DNA of 64,000 nucleotides from the NCBI GenBank assembly GCA_016490735.1, contig JAEMWC010000057.1, positions 1,218,501 to 1,282,500 on the forward strand, in the 5' to 3' direction. How positions within the stretch are numbered: position 1 is the first letter of the stretch; the number at the start of each line of letters is the position of its first letter. The position numbers and the translations under genes were made by a program. The notes below the pieces were generated by a model. That model saw nothing but the letters and a program-made list of their open reading frames with translations. It ran no database searches and was not told the origin of the DNA. Of the stretch, positions 25,301 through 39,043 are shown piece by piece. The stretch is from Pachyseris speciosa. Taxonomy: Eukaryota; Cnidaria; Anthozoa; Scleractinia; Pachyseridae.

Positions 25301-26399
25301 CCTTACTTCTCCTAAATTAAAACTGTGGAAATATAAATTATCCCATCATCCTGGTTTTGGCGGAAATTACAACTCTAGCGTCTATTTTATCAGTTTAATT
25401 TGTTCTATCTATTTTTACTTTAGACATCGATGAGTGCGCAACAGCAAACAACTGCAGCGACGATGCCGACTGTAACAATACCTACGGATCGTACATATGT
25501 ACGTGCAGAGAAGGATTCACTGGCGACGGAAATAATTGCTCAGGTAATTAATGGAATGGAGAAAGGTGCAAACTGAGAATAATTTCGGCCCTTCCGTGTA
25601 CTCGGCCCCGGTGCATTTTACGCAGAAACAGAGTTTATCCTTTAAGTTGTTTTCCTAAACTTCTAAGCCAGTGTTGTATTAACGATGCCATGATGTAAGC
25701 TAACGAAGCTTCTGCTGAATACCGTGAATATCAATTCTATGACGAGAAATTGTGAACTTTCCTCTAGATTTGCTTGAAATGCAGTTGGAGAATTTTTTTG
25801 TAATTTAGTTATAAAGTTAAAAATACCTATCTTCTAATTAAGGCTCAATTGTAGAAAAACGTAGGACCAGTTGTTACGTAAAGGAAAAACAGCAAACTAT
25901 CTTTAATTATTACTTAAACTTTTTTCTGCTCTTAAGAAAGGAGTTCTTGTGAGATTGTATCACCTTTGAAATTTTCGGCTGATTTCATCCGAAGGAAATT
26001 GAGGAAAATTGAACTCCAACAGTAATACATGCTAATAACCTTTTGTGCTTCTTCGTTAGTTTTAGGTAGGCATGGTTCCAGGACACACTTTAATTTCATT
26101 GAATTAGGAAAAGCAAAAGTAAAGAGTAAATTGGGTTTTGACGAGAAAAAAAAATCATGCGCCATTTTAGCAGTGATAACCTAAAGAAGCCTAATGGTTC
26201 TTCTGCGTTTCCAGATATCGATGAATGTGAGGCAGCAACCCACAACTGCAGTCCTGAAGCATTCTGTAACAACACCAAGGGAGCATATAACTGCACCTGC
26301 AAACCAGGATTCCAGGGAAACGGACAAAACTGTTCACGAATAGGTAAAATAACAACAAGAACAACAACAAGAACAACAACAACAACAATAATAATAATA

Positions 26400-26441
<42 letters not shown>

Positions 26442-26487
26442 GAAACTTATACCTACTAACAACTATCATAGACTGATGAAATAAAGA

Positions 26488-26542
<55 letters not shown>

Positions 26543-28034
26543 GGTAAAAATTGCAAAAGAGCGACTCTTTTAATTACAGATTCATAAACGAGGTCATCCT
26601 CCAATGTCCATGAAGTAAAACTGGATGATATTGATTGGGGGTTAATTCCCTGTTCAAAGATAAAATAATTTGCAAAGCTCTTGCATTCATAGACCGACCT
26701 CTGATAATACCCTGTTCAAATTTAAGTTGTAAGTTTAAGTTATATATACTTTTTGAAATCGTAATCCAGAATGGTGCCACTGGGATATCAGTCGTTGGCA
26801 ATAAATATAGATCGAGTATGACGCCTAGTTGGTAGTATTCAATGATTTGTGATTTCGGTGATGACTGTGAAGTCCGATTCTCGAAAGGCAAGTTCGTAGA
26901 CAGACAGAGCACCTGATGTCTAAAGAGGTTAGTGATGGGCAGTGGCAACCTGTTCTCTCTCTTTTTTCGTCCTAGTAGCCTGTTGTTTCTCTTTCCTTAT
27001 TGACCGGAGTCTATTAATGTGATCCCTCCCCTGATGATCACTCTGCCCTACACCAGTGTGATTGATATGTTTCGAGCCAATTCTGTCTTTGGCCTGTTGC
27101 TCACCGTTCTCGGTGTTGATAGCACATTGCCGATTATGTTTCAAGTTGTCCTGGAACCGCATTATTCGTTGGCTACTCTCTTTTCGCTTCCCGTTGGTGA
27201 GTCTACCTTGCATGATTTCCGTGGGAAGGGCTTAAGCGTGAGCATAAGCACGATGTCGCAAGCCCAAGGAAGTTGGTTCTTGATGACGAAGGACTCAATA
27301 CTTGTGACATTAGCCTCTTTCAAAAGATTGCTGTTGGTTCGTCTGTCCTGTATACAGAGTAGACTACACCGATAATACTTACCATGGCTTTTAATTTGTG
27401 CTCACTACTCACGTGTCCACACACTGGGTTGGCAGGATTATGGCCTTGTAGACCTTAATCTTATTGTTGGTTAAAATTTCCCTGTTATCAAGCATTTAGG
27501 TTTTGAGTCGTTAAAATACAGCACTAAATGTTTTCAGACGGATTTGTATTTTAGCAACCAGAGCTGTCTTAATTGTCGGGCCAACTACCAAGATATGTAA
27601 AATAATCAAGTGGGCTCAAAATGGTTCTCTTTCTCTTTGATGGATCGATACTCCCACAATTGTTTGTTTATTTTCTTGAACATGGTATCAAAAAAAATCC
27701 CTATTCTTTCTCAACAAATTGTGATCAATTTTTTGACATATAAGGTTACCACAGGAACAGTACAGCCTCTAAGAAACAACTTTAATTTTGGCTTGACAAA
27801 TCGCGGCTATTTTCTCATGGCTTTATCGTAAATTCGCGGCTATTTTTTTAAATTTCATTTTAAATTTCATGGCGTATTATCTTTGTTCTTTTGTTTTTAT
27901 TTATATACTGTTATTTATTTATAATAGTTTTTTTTTCTTATACCCTTTCTCGTATTTTAGTATTACGTATTGTACAGTCCGTAATCCAGTTCTTGGGCTG
28001 CAATGGATTTTTAATAAAGCTATCTATCTATCCG

Positions 28035-28090
<56 letters not shown>

Positions 28091-31000
28091 GCTTTATGTG
28101 CCTGTAACTCAAAAACGAGTAATATGATCAAAATCGGTAGATAGGGTTCAGCGCCACCATAGTTTTTCTATAATTTAAAGTGGCTCTGAACCCCATGTAA
28201 AGATTATTTTAAAAATTTGCAGAAAGATGAATCTTCGTATGTTGATTGCATAAAAAAACGGGGGTCATCAGACTCGCTTTTGAGTTACAGGCACGTAAAG
28301 CCAAATTAAGAGTGTTTCTAATAGGCTGTACTGTTGCTATGCTAACCTTATATCACAAATCAGTAATCACAACTTCTTGTTTGAGTCTCCTCACATGCTG
28401 AGCACTACTTCGTTTTTAAATGACGGCCGAGCGTATACTCTACCGTCTTTATTCATCAATATAACTTTCAAGGTAAAAGTGATGGCTGTCCACCACTTCC
28501 CTAACGCGCAGACCTTACGATAACACTGAGCTGTTTAAAATGGCTTACAAGACTGATAACATACGGTAGCAGTGTTTTGTATCTCCTTAATGGTCCTTTT
28601 ACAGTGCTTATACGTATGAATAGGCCTTTATGGCGCAATAATTTCCCCACCAATAACAACATCTTTGCCCTACCTGAGAACATTAGGAACCAGTCCCTTA
28701 TAAAATCCTTTGACTCTTTCGTATCTACAATTTCCAAGAAAGAAATCATACAACCAACATTAGAAAATTGACGGCAGGGCGAGGAAAGTGACACTGAAAA
28801 GCACCAACAACAAACGCAAAGGGTTTTTTTTTTCTTTCATTATCCTTATCATTGTCGTTATCGTTATCATTATCATTTTTATTATTTTTTGTATTATTTT
28901 TATTTTTTTCCACAAAAGAAAGCCAAACACGAGAAAGCTTAATAGACATGAGCGTAATATTTCGTTCAGTAAAATTTTAATCTAATGTTCAGTTGAGTTT
29001 ATTTTCAACAACAACAACGTTTGACAGATAAAAAGTACCTACCCGAAGGTAGCAAAGGCTAGTTGAGTCGGGTGGGTCAAAAGGATGTTAAAAATACAGA
29101 AGGAAAATAACACAAATTACAAAAATTAATTTAAAATAATTCAAGTACAGATTACAACTGGAACTTTTGACTAAGAAGAAGAAAATAAGATAATTTACAG
29201 TAACATGAGTAGTAGGGGTTCAGCATTTTACTCCTTGTTTTGGATTTCCCTTGGATTTCCCTTGGATTTCCCGCATACTAATTTGGATTTCCCGCATACT
29301 AATAAGGATACTCGACAAAAATGCGTTCCTGCATACTTATGAAGTGTCTTACTCCATACTTATGAGCGTCGCTCTAGTTCAATAGGAACAATAGACCTGC
29401 CCAAACTTGCCCGGGCTCTTTTAACCTGTGCTTACAACAAGTACTAACTGCGCTGTACAACAGAACACTAAAGTGAACTCTGAACAGTTCGTTTGAGCTT
29501 ATATAGCTAGACTAACGTCTGCAAAATAGCCAGTAGAAAGAGCTGTACTACCGAACGGCTTGGCATTACACGTGAAATAACATCACCATGAATAGTGCTT
29601 TAATATTTTAGGCCAATGCCGTGAATCGTTATAAAATACTAAAGGTAACAAAGCTATACTGTTAAACCCTAATATACAATGAGTCTCAGAATTTAGCGAC
29701 CTTTGGAGCTTGACTACACAATAGTTTTATTGAGAGCTGTGCCGCCATGAAAGACCTAAAGATACGCGCGTCACGTTCCATTAACTATATTTTACTGGCG
29801 TGACAGTAAAATGGCATTTGGCTCATGAAAAATCTATTACGTCTTCAAAATAAAAGCGGGCAGATTTCGAAAGCGCTAACTTTCTTGCAATTGCTCTTTG
29901 CTAAGGAAAAAAAATTTTCGCTTTCTGCCATATTCTTTAAAACATTGCTCCAAACATGCAAGTCGAATCAAGCACTGATGTTGTAACTTTATAGTTGAAA
30001 GCATTAAAATACAGGTCGGAAATTATTTGTTGTGTGGCATTAAACCTCAGTCAGAAGAACTTAAACTGATCCATCTATTCGAAAAATCGCTTGGTTCTGA
30101 CTGTTCTTTTATTAAGCGGTAGTTCCGTTCACACAACTAAAACACACACAAGACAGAAATTTTAACCGAAAACTCTCTATTCAATCCCGACTGGTTGTTA
30201 CAAAACTGCGTTCTCTTCCATCTCAATACTGAACTGAATCCCGATGCTATCTGACCTCTCAGCTTTGGTGATGAGAGAGAAAATAAATTCTTAGCTAACC
30301 TTTCTTGTTTTCCGCTCCGTTAGTCACTTATTATTCAAACTAGTGATCCAAACTACCCTATATTTGCATACGAACTCTGCAGTAAAAAAGCCCATGGGAC
30401 ATCCTTGAAACCACTGCCATTCAACAACGACAATAGACGGCTTAAGTTGTTTGGAACGATCATTATAAACACGCGACTAATCCTCCTCCTCCTCAATTCT
30501 ATTATTTTCCCTCCTCCTCCTCCTCCACCACCACCACAATTCTATTGTTTTCCACCACCAGCACCACCACCACCGCCACCGCCACAACCACAATTCTATT
30601 CTTCTACCACTTTCCCATACTCGAATGACATAGTTTCTCTTTTATGTGGCTTTATATCGATTTTGGTTGTGGCGGTGGTGGTGGCGGTGGTGGTGGTGGT
30701 GGTGGTGGTGGTGGTGGTGGTGGAAAACAATAGAATTGTGGTGGTGGTGCAGGAGGAGGAGGGAAAATAATAGAATTGAGGAGGAGGAGGAGGAGGAGAG
30801 AAAACAATAGAATTGAGGAGGAGGAGGAGGGAAAACAATACAATTGAGGAGGAGGAGGAGGAGGAGGAGGAGGAGGAGGAGGAGGGAAAATAATACAATT
30901 GAGGAGGAGGAGGAGGGAAATCTTTGATATAACTTTACTAGAAAATATACGGCGAGGGAAAGTTTAAATGCTTTTGCAGTATAGAGAACCTTGATTGATT

Positions 31001-34000
31001 TTTATTCATTGTGTATTTTAATCTTCTGTATTCGCTAATAATGATTCAAGAAACGTGTTGTTCCAAAACATTCTGATTGTCACGCAGTGCAACACATTGA
31101 TTCAGAAACTTTTAGGAAGAGTGATTATCCTCCGAGCGAAGATGAAGACGATTGATTGCATCCTAATTTCCTGATATTTTGTGCTAAGCATTTCGTAGCT
31201 GTTGGAGCTTTCGTTGTCAATAAATGTATTTTTATTCACTTTCTGTATTGTTTTTTGCATTCGCTGAGAAAAGGCAATGAAGTTTATGTTTGTCACTCAA
31301 GACACGTGTAATTCATATTAGTCGCGTGTTTATAATGATCGTTCCAAACAACTTAAGCCGTCTATTGTCGTTGTTGAATGGCAGTGGTTTCAAGGATGTC
31401 CCATGGGCTTTTTTACTGCAGAGTTCGTATGCAAATATAGGGTAGTTTGGATCACTAGTTTGAATAATAAGTGACTAACGGAGCGGAAAACAAGAAAGGT
31501 TAGCTAAGAATTTATTTTCTCTCTCATCACCAAAGCTGAGAGGTCAGATAGCATCGGGATTCAGTTCAGTATTGAGATGGAAGAGAACGCAGTTTTGTAA
31601 CAACCAGTCGGGATTGAATAGAGAGTTTTCGGTTAAAATTTCTGTCTTGTGTGTGTTTTTAGTTGTGTGAACGGAACTACCGCTTAATAAAAGAACAGTC
31701 AGAACCAAGCGATTTTTCGAATAGATGGATCAGTTTAAGTTCTTCTGACTGAGGTTTAATGCCACACAACAAATAATTTCCGACCTGTATTTTAATGCTT
31801 TCAACTATAAAGTTACAACATCAGTGCTTGATTCGACTTGCATGTTTGGAGCAATGTTTTAAAGAATATGGCAGAAAGCGAAATTTTTTTTTTCCTTAGC
31901 AAAGAGCAATTGCAAGAAAGTTAGCGCTTTCGAAATCTGCCCGCTTTTATTTTGAAGACGTAATAGATTTTTCATGAGCCAATCAGGGTTAAAAGAGCCC
32001 GGGCAGGTTTGGGCAGGTCTATTGTTCCTATTGAACTAGAGCGACGCTCATAAGTATGGAGTAAGACACTTCATAAGTATGCAGGAACGCATTTTTGTCG
32101 AGTATCCTTATTAGTATGCAGGAAATCCAAATTAGTATGCGGGAAATCCAAATTAGTATGCGGGAAATCCAAGGGAAATCCAAGGGAAATCCAAAACAAG
32201 GAGTAAAATGCTGAACCCCTACTACTGTCTGTGTAAGCCAGTCTTGACAATTATTTAAATTGAGCGATATATCAATAGCTTACAAAACCTTGGACTAATT
32301 AACATCTACTTTTGACGAAATATCTACGAAAATAGCATTTCCGAGTCTCTAGATTTCAAATGTTCGGAGAACATTCCCCAAGAGCCCCGTAATGGCTTTT
32401 GCCTCCGGCGCTTGGCTTCATTGCCCCCCCAGAAAAAAATTTCTAGCTACGGCCTTGAGATCAACCGTTTCTGGGTTCTGAATCCGGGTCAGAAAGTTAT
32501 AGCCCGCATACTGGAAGTGCTGAAAGGGATGGAAGTGCTGGAAGTGGGTGTACTCGAGGACGACGCCATCTTTGATCTGAGGCCTGAGGGCCGAGCGGCC
32601 CAGTCATAAGCGTGGTGGCATGAGGAGAGTCTCAGCCTCTCAGATATGCACTGGAGTCTGCCAGACCATATTTGACCATGGGCCTTAGCACAGACCTCAG
32701 TATTTTCCAAAAACAATACAAATAAAATACAAACTGAATTATTCTACAACTATGATGGGTTTTTTTTGTTTTCAACGCATAAAAGCTCGGATTATGCTAG
32801 CAGTGCTAAACTGAAATACAAGTTTAAAATAATGCTCGTTTTGCTAAATTATGCTTAAAATCTACCAAAGCCTAGCGGGTTCACTGTCCTTTGTGCCTCT
32901 AATTTCCTTTTTGATAAGATCTCATTTTAAACCTAAATCGTTACAGTTGGCTTTGAAATAGGCTTTTGTACAATATGCTAGCATTTTTTCGAGCATTTAG
33001 TGAGGCAAAAGCATTGAGCATTATTCGAGTATTTTAGTGGCATTTTCCCGGAAAATTAATTTTTCCCGAGAAACTAAGAAAGAAATTATTTTTTTTAGAG
33101 AAAATGAAGACTCAAAGTCAAAATTCATAGACGATTTCGAGGATTGTTTTTTGGCTGCATTTATGAACTTGTATACGTTGTTGTTGTTACTTGCAACACT
33201 TGTACGTTTTTGTAAGCGTGAACAGTTACCACCATGTTAAAAACTTTGAAATAAATTAAAAAACGGTTTGTATAATAAGCATTATCAGGAGCATTTTAGT
33301 GGCTTTTTTTTGGGAAGACCGAGCATTTTAGTGGGAAAACCGGAGCATTAAGGTGGAGCATTTTAGTGGGGAAACAAAAGCATAATGTACAAAAGCCTAC
33401 TTTGAAACTAAGCTAATTGCTCCCGTGAAAATCCGATGTGGATGGAGTCCTTTAACAACGAGGTATCGAGTTTCCAGAAGCCAGGGGTATATACTTCTGA
33501 CTGAAGCAAGATAGATCCGGCAAAATAATCAGCTTTGGGTGAATGTAATATTTCGCAATTTTTCGCTAAAGCTCTTAGCTCTTCCAAAACTAAGACGTAG
33601 TCGTGGGGCTCTGTATTTTTAAAGATTTCTATCTCCAAGTTACACGAGTTGCAAATCCTTTTGATTTCATTAGTAACTGAAAGTTTTTTAATTTAGTAAG
33701 AAGGTTTCCCCCAGTGTGTCTTTGGGAGGCAGCGTACAAATAAAATCGCCTCTTATTATTATATGCACGTTTTCTTTGCCGAATTCTTGTAGGTGTTGGT
33801 TTAGTTTATTAAAGAAGCTAACCTGAAGATTGGCATTTGGATTGGATTTGGTGCACAAATATTAGAGAGTACAGAGGAGTTTTAATCGATTGAAATTTCT
33901 TAAAGACAACGGACTTCTCTTTTTGTGAGGGTTAAGTTTCCCACTTTCCAATCTATAGCGTGGTTTATCAGATTGCTACACCTTTGCCATGACTAAAGAG

Positions 34001-34197
34001 GGAACCTTGCCGCCCCATCTGGACTTGCAGCTATTAGTACCGTAACATTCCTGCTAGAAACCGAAATGGTGTATTTTGTTTGTGCAAGCAGAGAAATACC
34101 ATTCGTTTTTTAAGAGCTAATTTGATAACAGTTTGTTTCGTAGATCAAAACATGGGTAACTGCTTGATATTCGGGATTCTATTAGCTAGTTTCTTAT

Positions 34198-34261
<64 letters not shown>

Positions 34262-36295
34262 AACAACAACACCATATATATAGAGCGCCTTTTCTACAAG
34301 ATTCAAAGGCGCTACTTAAACTAATCAAACATCTACTGCTGCACCAGGCACAGGTACACCAAGAACAATGCACCAAGCACAGATGCACCAAGCATAGGTG
34401 CACTAAGCACAGATGCACCAAGAACAGATGCACCAAGCACAGATGCACCAAGAACAGATGCACCAAACACAGATGCACCAAGAACAGGTGCACCAAGCAC
34501 GGATGAACCAGGCACAGATGCACCACTACTACCTCCTGACAGTAAGTGAAACAATTGAGCTAAAACAATTAATCTATCTCTTGGGTTTAGCAAGATTGTT
34601 CGTGGTTTAACGTTTGCTTCTTGCTTTGCAGAGTTCAAGCTTTGGTAGATTGTGCCTGAAAAAAGAGCATACTATGCTTTTAGCAGTGCTTATATTTTTT
34701 AGAAATTAAGCCAAAATTATGCTACTTTCTGAAAATTATGCTCTCTGTCACCGAAATTATGCTTTTTAGACTTTAAGGAAAATAAAGATCACCAGTAGCT
34801 TAACTCTATCAATTTTGACTTTAATGAACATTCATATAGTCCACCTTCCAGTCTTACCGTCTTTAGCATCGCAAATACGCACGTGCGCACCTCGAAAAGC
34901 CAAATGATTAACAAATGATATCAAAATCCATGGCCGTGGCTAGCGTAGGGGCAAGGTGGGCAGTTGCCCCCCCATCCCCCCCCCTCCCCAAACATGTAGG
35001 ATATATTCTTTTAAGGTCCTCTCTTGCTGTAGTGTTGGGCAGATAGTTTAAACTTTTTTGATATCACCTTGAAACTTTTCACAACCGCTTCGCTCAGCAA
35101 ACAAACGAGAAGCAATATTCAAACACAATAGACTGTCAACATTTCCGAAAGTTTTCCGTGAGAGCGAAAACCTGGAAAGAGTGAGGATTTAATACCGGGC
35201 GATAATAATCTCCAAACTCACGAAACTGCCAAGGCTACAAAAACGACAGGTGCCTTAGCCAGCATCTTCATAGCAAAAATTAAAACAAACCCTTTTCGTC
35301 AAAGCAATGTCAAGCCAAGAGAATGGAGACGTTACATCGATGACGTTTCTCCCTTTGGGATCATAAAAAACAAGGCATTTGTCTGTTTATTCAACAAGCC
35401 AAAACATTTTCAGCCGAAATCTCAGAGGACGAAATAACTTTCCCAGACACAGTGGTTTTACTACAGAGAAGATAGATTTGATAATGAATCTATCCTGGAC
35501 ATCACATACTTCACGTCGTGTCACCCACCAGGTGTCATGGTTTTATTAAAGGTGAAGCAATGAGACTTCTTAGAACAGACTCTTCATAAACAATTTTGAC
35601 TGGTGCCTCTCTAACTTCAAATCACGCCTAAGAGCACGTGGCTATCTAAACAATTCGTATAGAGACAGGAGTGAACTTCATCAACAGAAAGTTGGCACTC
35701 CAACAAGGCAAAAAAACTCACAAGAAAATATTGCCATGTTTGTCACTACATTCCATACATCAGTGCATGACCTTAACCAGGCATAAGGGAAAAAAAACTG
35801 GAGTTTAATACAAAAGCAGCCGTTGCCGAAAACTCACAAATCCTCCGATTATATCATATAAGAGAAGTAAATCCTTCAAAGATCTGCTCGTCAGAACGAA
35901 AATTTAAATATAGGCTAAAGAACGTGACAACCGCAAACCTTCTAAGGCACTCAATCTACGCTCGTTGTTTCGCCCGCCCCAAATATTTGAGAGCCGACAG
36001 TACCTTGAGAGCGACAGTACCTTGCTTAGTTATCCGAATGTTAAGCCCAAGGCTACTCTCGGCGAACGGGCCTTTGTGTTTGCCGCGCCTAAGTTATGGA
36101 ATGCTCTGTCGAGATATATCAGGGAATCCACTTCTATTGACACTTTTAAGAGAACTTTTTAAAAAGGCATTTTGTACCACTTAGATTATAAGATCATATT
36201 TTTTTTAGCTTAGACTACATGTATTTTTTTAAATTTTAGCCATAAGATTTTTATTCTATATATCATTGTTATTTTATTATTATTATTATTATTAT

Positions 36296-36342
<47 letters not shown>

Positions 36343-38410
36343 TGGCGAATTTGAATATATTTATATAGATACTTGCGCCTTATACGTCTTTTAAATTAAA
36401 TTAAATTAAATTAAGCCTAAAACAGGCTACCGCAAACCTCGAGGGTAGTCTGTGTAAGCCAGTCTTGACAATTATTTAAATTGAGCGATATATCAATAGC
36501 TTACAAAACCTTGGACTAATTAACATCTACTTTTGACGAAATATCTACGAAAATAGCATTTCCGAGTCTCTAGATTTCAAATGTTCGGAGAACATTCCCC
36601 AAGAGCCCCGTAATGGCTTTTGCCTCCGGCGCTTGGCTTCATTGCCCCCCCAGAAAAAAATTTCTAGCTACGGCCTTGAGATCAACCGTTTCTGGGTTCT
36701 GAATCCGGGTCAGAAAGTTATAGCCCGCATACTGGAAGTGCTGAAAGGGCTGGAAGTCCTGGAAGTGAATGTACTCGAGGACGACGCCATCTTTGATTTG
36801 AGGCCCGAGGGCCGAGCCGCCCAGCCATAAGCGTGGTGGCCTGAGGAGAGATATGCACAGGGTTACCTGGAGTCTGCCAGACCATATTTGACCATGGGCC
36901 TTAGCACAGACCTCAGTATTTTCCAAAAACAATACAGAAATAAAATAGAAACTGAATTATTCTAGAACTATGACGTTTTTCTTTTTTGTTTCTCGGATTA
37001 TGCTAGCAGTGCTAAACTGAAATAAAAGTTTAAAATACTGCTCGTTTTGCTAAATTATTCTTAAAATTATGCTAGCACATTCTACCAAAGTCTAGCAGGG
37101 TTCACAGTCCTTTGTGCCTCTAATTTCCTTTTTGATAAGATCTCATTTTAAACCTAAATCGTTACAGTTGGCTTTGAAACTAAGCTAATTGCTCCCGTGA
37201 AAATCCAATGTGGGTGGAGTCCTTAATTTAAGAACGAGGTATCGAGAGTCCAAATGCCAGGGGTATATACTTCTGACTGAAGCAAGATGGACCCGGCATA
37301 ATAATCAGATTTGGCTGTATGTAGTATTTCCCAATTTTTCGCTAAGGCTCTTAGCTCTTCCAAAACTCAGACGTAGTCGTGGCACTCTGTATTTTTAAAG
37401 ATTTCTATCTGCAAGTTACACGAGTTGCAAATCCTTTTGATTTCATTAGTAACGGAAAGTTTAATATAGTAAGAGGGTTTCCCCCCGTGTGTCTTTGTGA
37501 GGCAGCGCACAAATAAAATTGCCTCTTATTATTATATGCACGTTTTCTTTGCCAAATTCTTGTAGGTGTTGGTTTAGCCGGTTATCAAAGAAGCTAACCT
37601 GAACATTGACATCATTTGGTGCACAAATATTAAAGAGTACAGAGGAGTTTTAATCCACTGATATTTCATAAACACAACGGACTTCCCTTTTTGTGAGGGT
37701 TAAGTTTCCCACTTTACAATCTATAACGTGGTTTATCAGATTGTTACCCCTTTGCCATGACTTAAGAGGGAACCTTGCCGCCCTATCTGGATGTGCAGCT
37801 ATTAGTACCGTAACATTCCTTCTAGAAACCGAAATAGTGTTTTTTATTTATGCAACCAGAGAAATACCACTCGGTGTTTAATTCGAGGTAATTTGATAAC
37901 AGTTTGTTTCGTACATCAAAGATGAGGAAATAAACTTAGCAAACTGCATGTTAATAGAAATTATCGTTAGAGTTTATTACTTCTATAACTGTAATTCAGT
38001 AAATAGTAACTGCTTGATATTCGGGATTCTACTAGTTATTTTATTATATAAGGCATTTTTAATTGATAATTACTTGGGACAACGAAACAGGTTGCCTTCA
38101 GTGGTAGACACAGTCTACAACTTGATGTTCTTGCTTTTCGTCAGACTCAATCCTCGGCAGGATGGCCGAGCGGCTAGGGTGCTGGCTTTCAATACGGTTA
38201 CCCGGGTTCAAATATTGCTCTGGCCTCTAGCTGGTGTTGTTCTGGGTAGTCCCTGGTTCAAGTCCTCGGTCATCCTTGTAAATAGCCAACTGGTTTGCCT
38301 CCGGCCAATTGGGATTCTTATCATGTTATGTTTATTTGAATTATTTGTTTCTGCTTACATAGCTTGTAAAGCGCATTTGATCATATGTCCATGTTGATTT
38401 GCGTTATAAA

Positions 38411-38452
<42 letters not shown>

Positions 38453-38987
38453 ATAATGCTTAAGAAATACACAGGCAAGTAAAAACTAGCGAAATAATGT
38501 TCCGACGTTTCGGCGACCTCATGACGCCATTCTCAAGTAATGGAAAGCTAGTTAACCAACATAGCGTAGTTTACCGCTTTCAATATAACCTGTGCGATAC
38601 AGGTAGCTATGTTGGTTGTACTCGTGGACATCTGCATGCACGCGTCGTTGGCCACAACAGCACTTCATCCTCTGTGCGGAAACATTATGATAATGATCAC
38701 GCGAGCGCAGTCCCTGAAGACCTCCTTAGTTGTTTCAAAGTACTGAAAAAATGCAGGAACAAATTTGATTGTTTAATTAACGAAATGCTGTACATCAAAC
38801 AATTAAGACCACGCTTGAATGTACAAACCGATTCGATCGGCGGCAAAGAATTTATTCAAATTAACCGCATTAATGTAAATCTAAGAACTTACTCCGTTGA
38901 ACTCGCTTGTATTATTTATTCCTTGAGAATGGCGACATGAGGTCGCCGAAACGTCGGAACATTATATCGCTAGTTTTTACTTGCCTG

Positions 38988-39043
<56 letters not shown>

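Noticed and set aside
30405..30898. Proline-, valine- or serine-rich small proteins
   Set aside because: Translations of CCT/CCA/GGA runs, open on several frames and both strands.
34194..34638. His-rich and Gly-Ala-Ser-Val repeat proteins
   Set aside because: Frames produced by the TGA microsatellite and the 15-bp minisatellite; no splice or start context.
38150..38230. tRNA-Leu/Ser gene
   Set aside because: The head is followed by a retroposon body and ATT tail, and the acceptor stem does not close.
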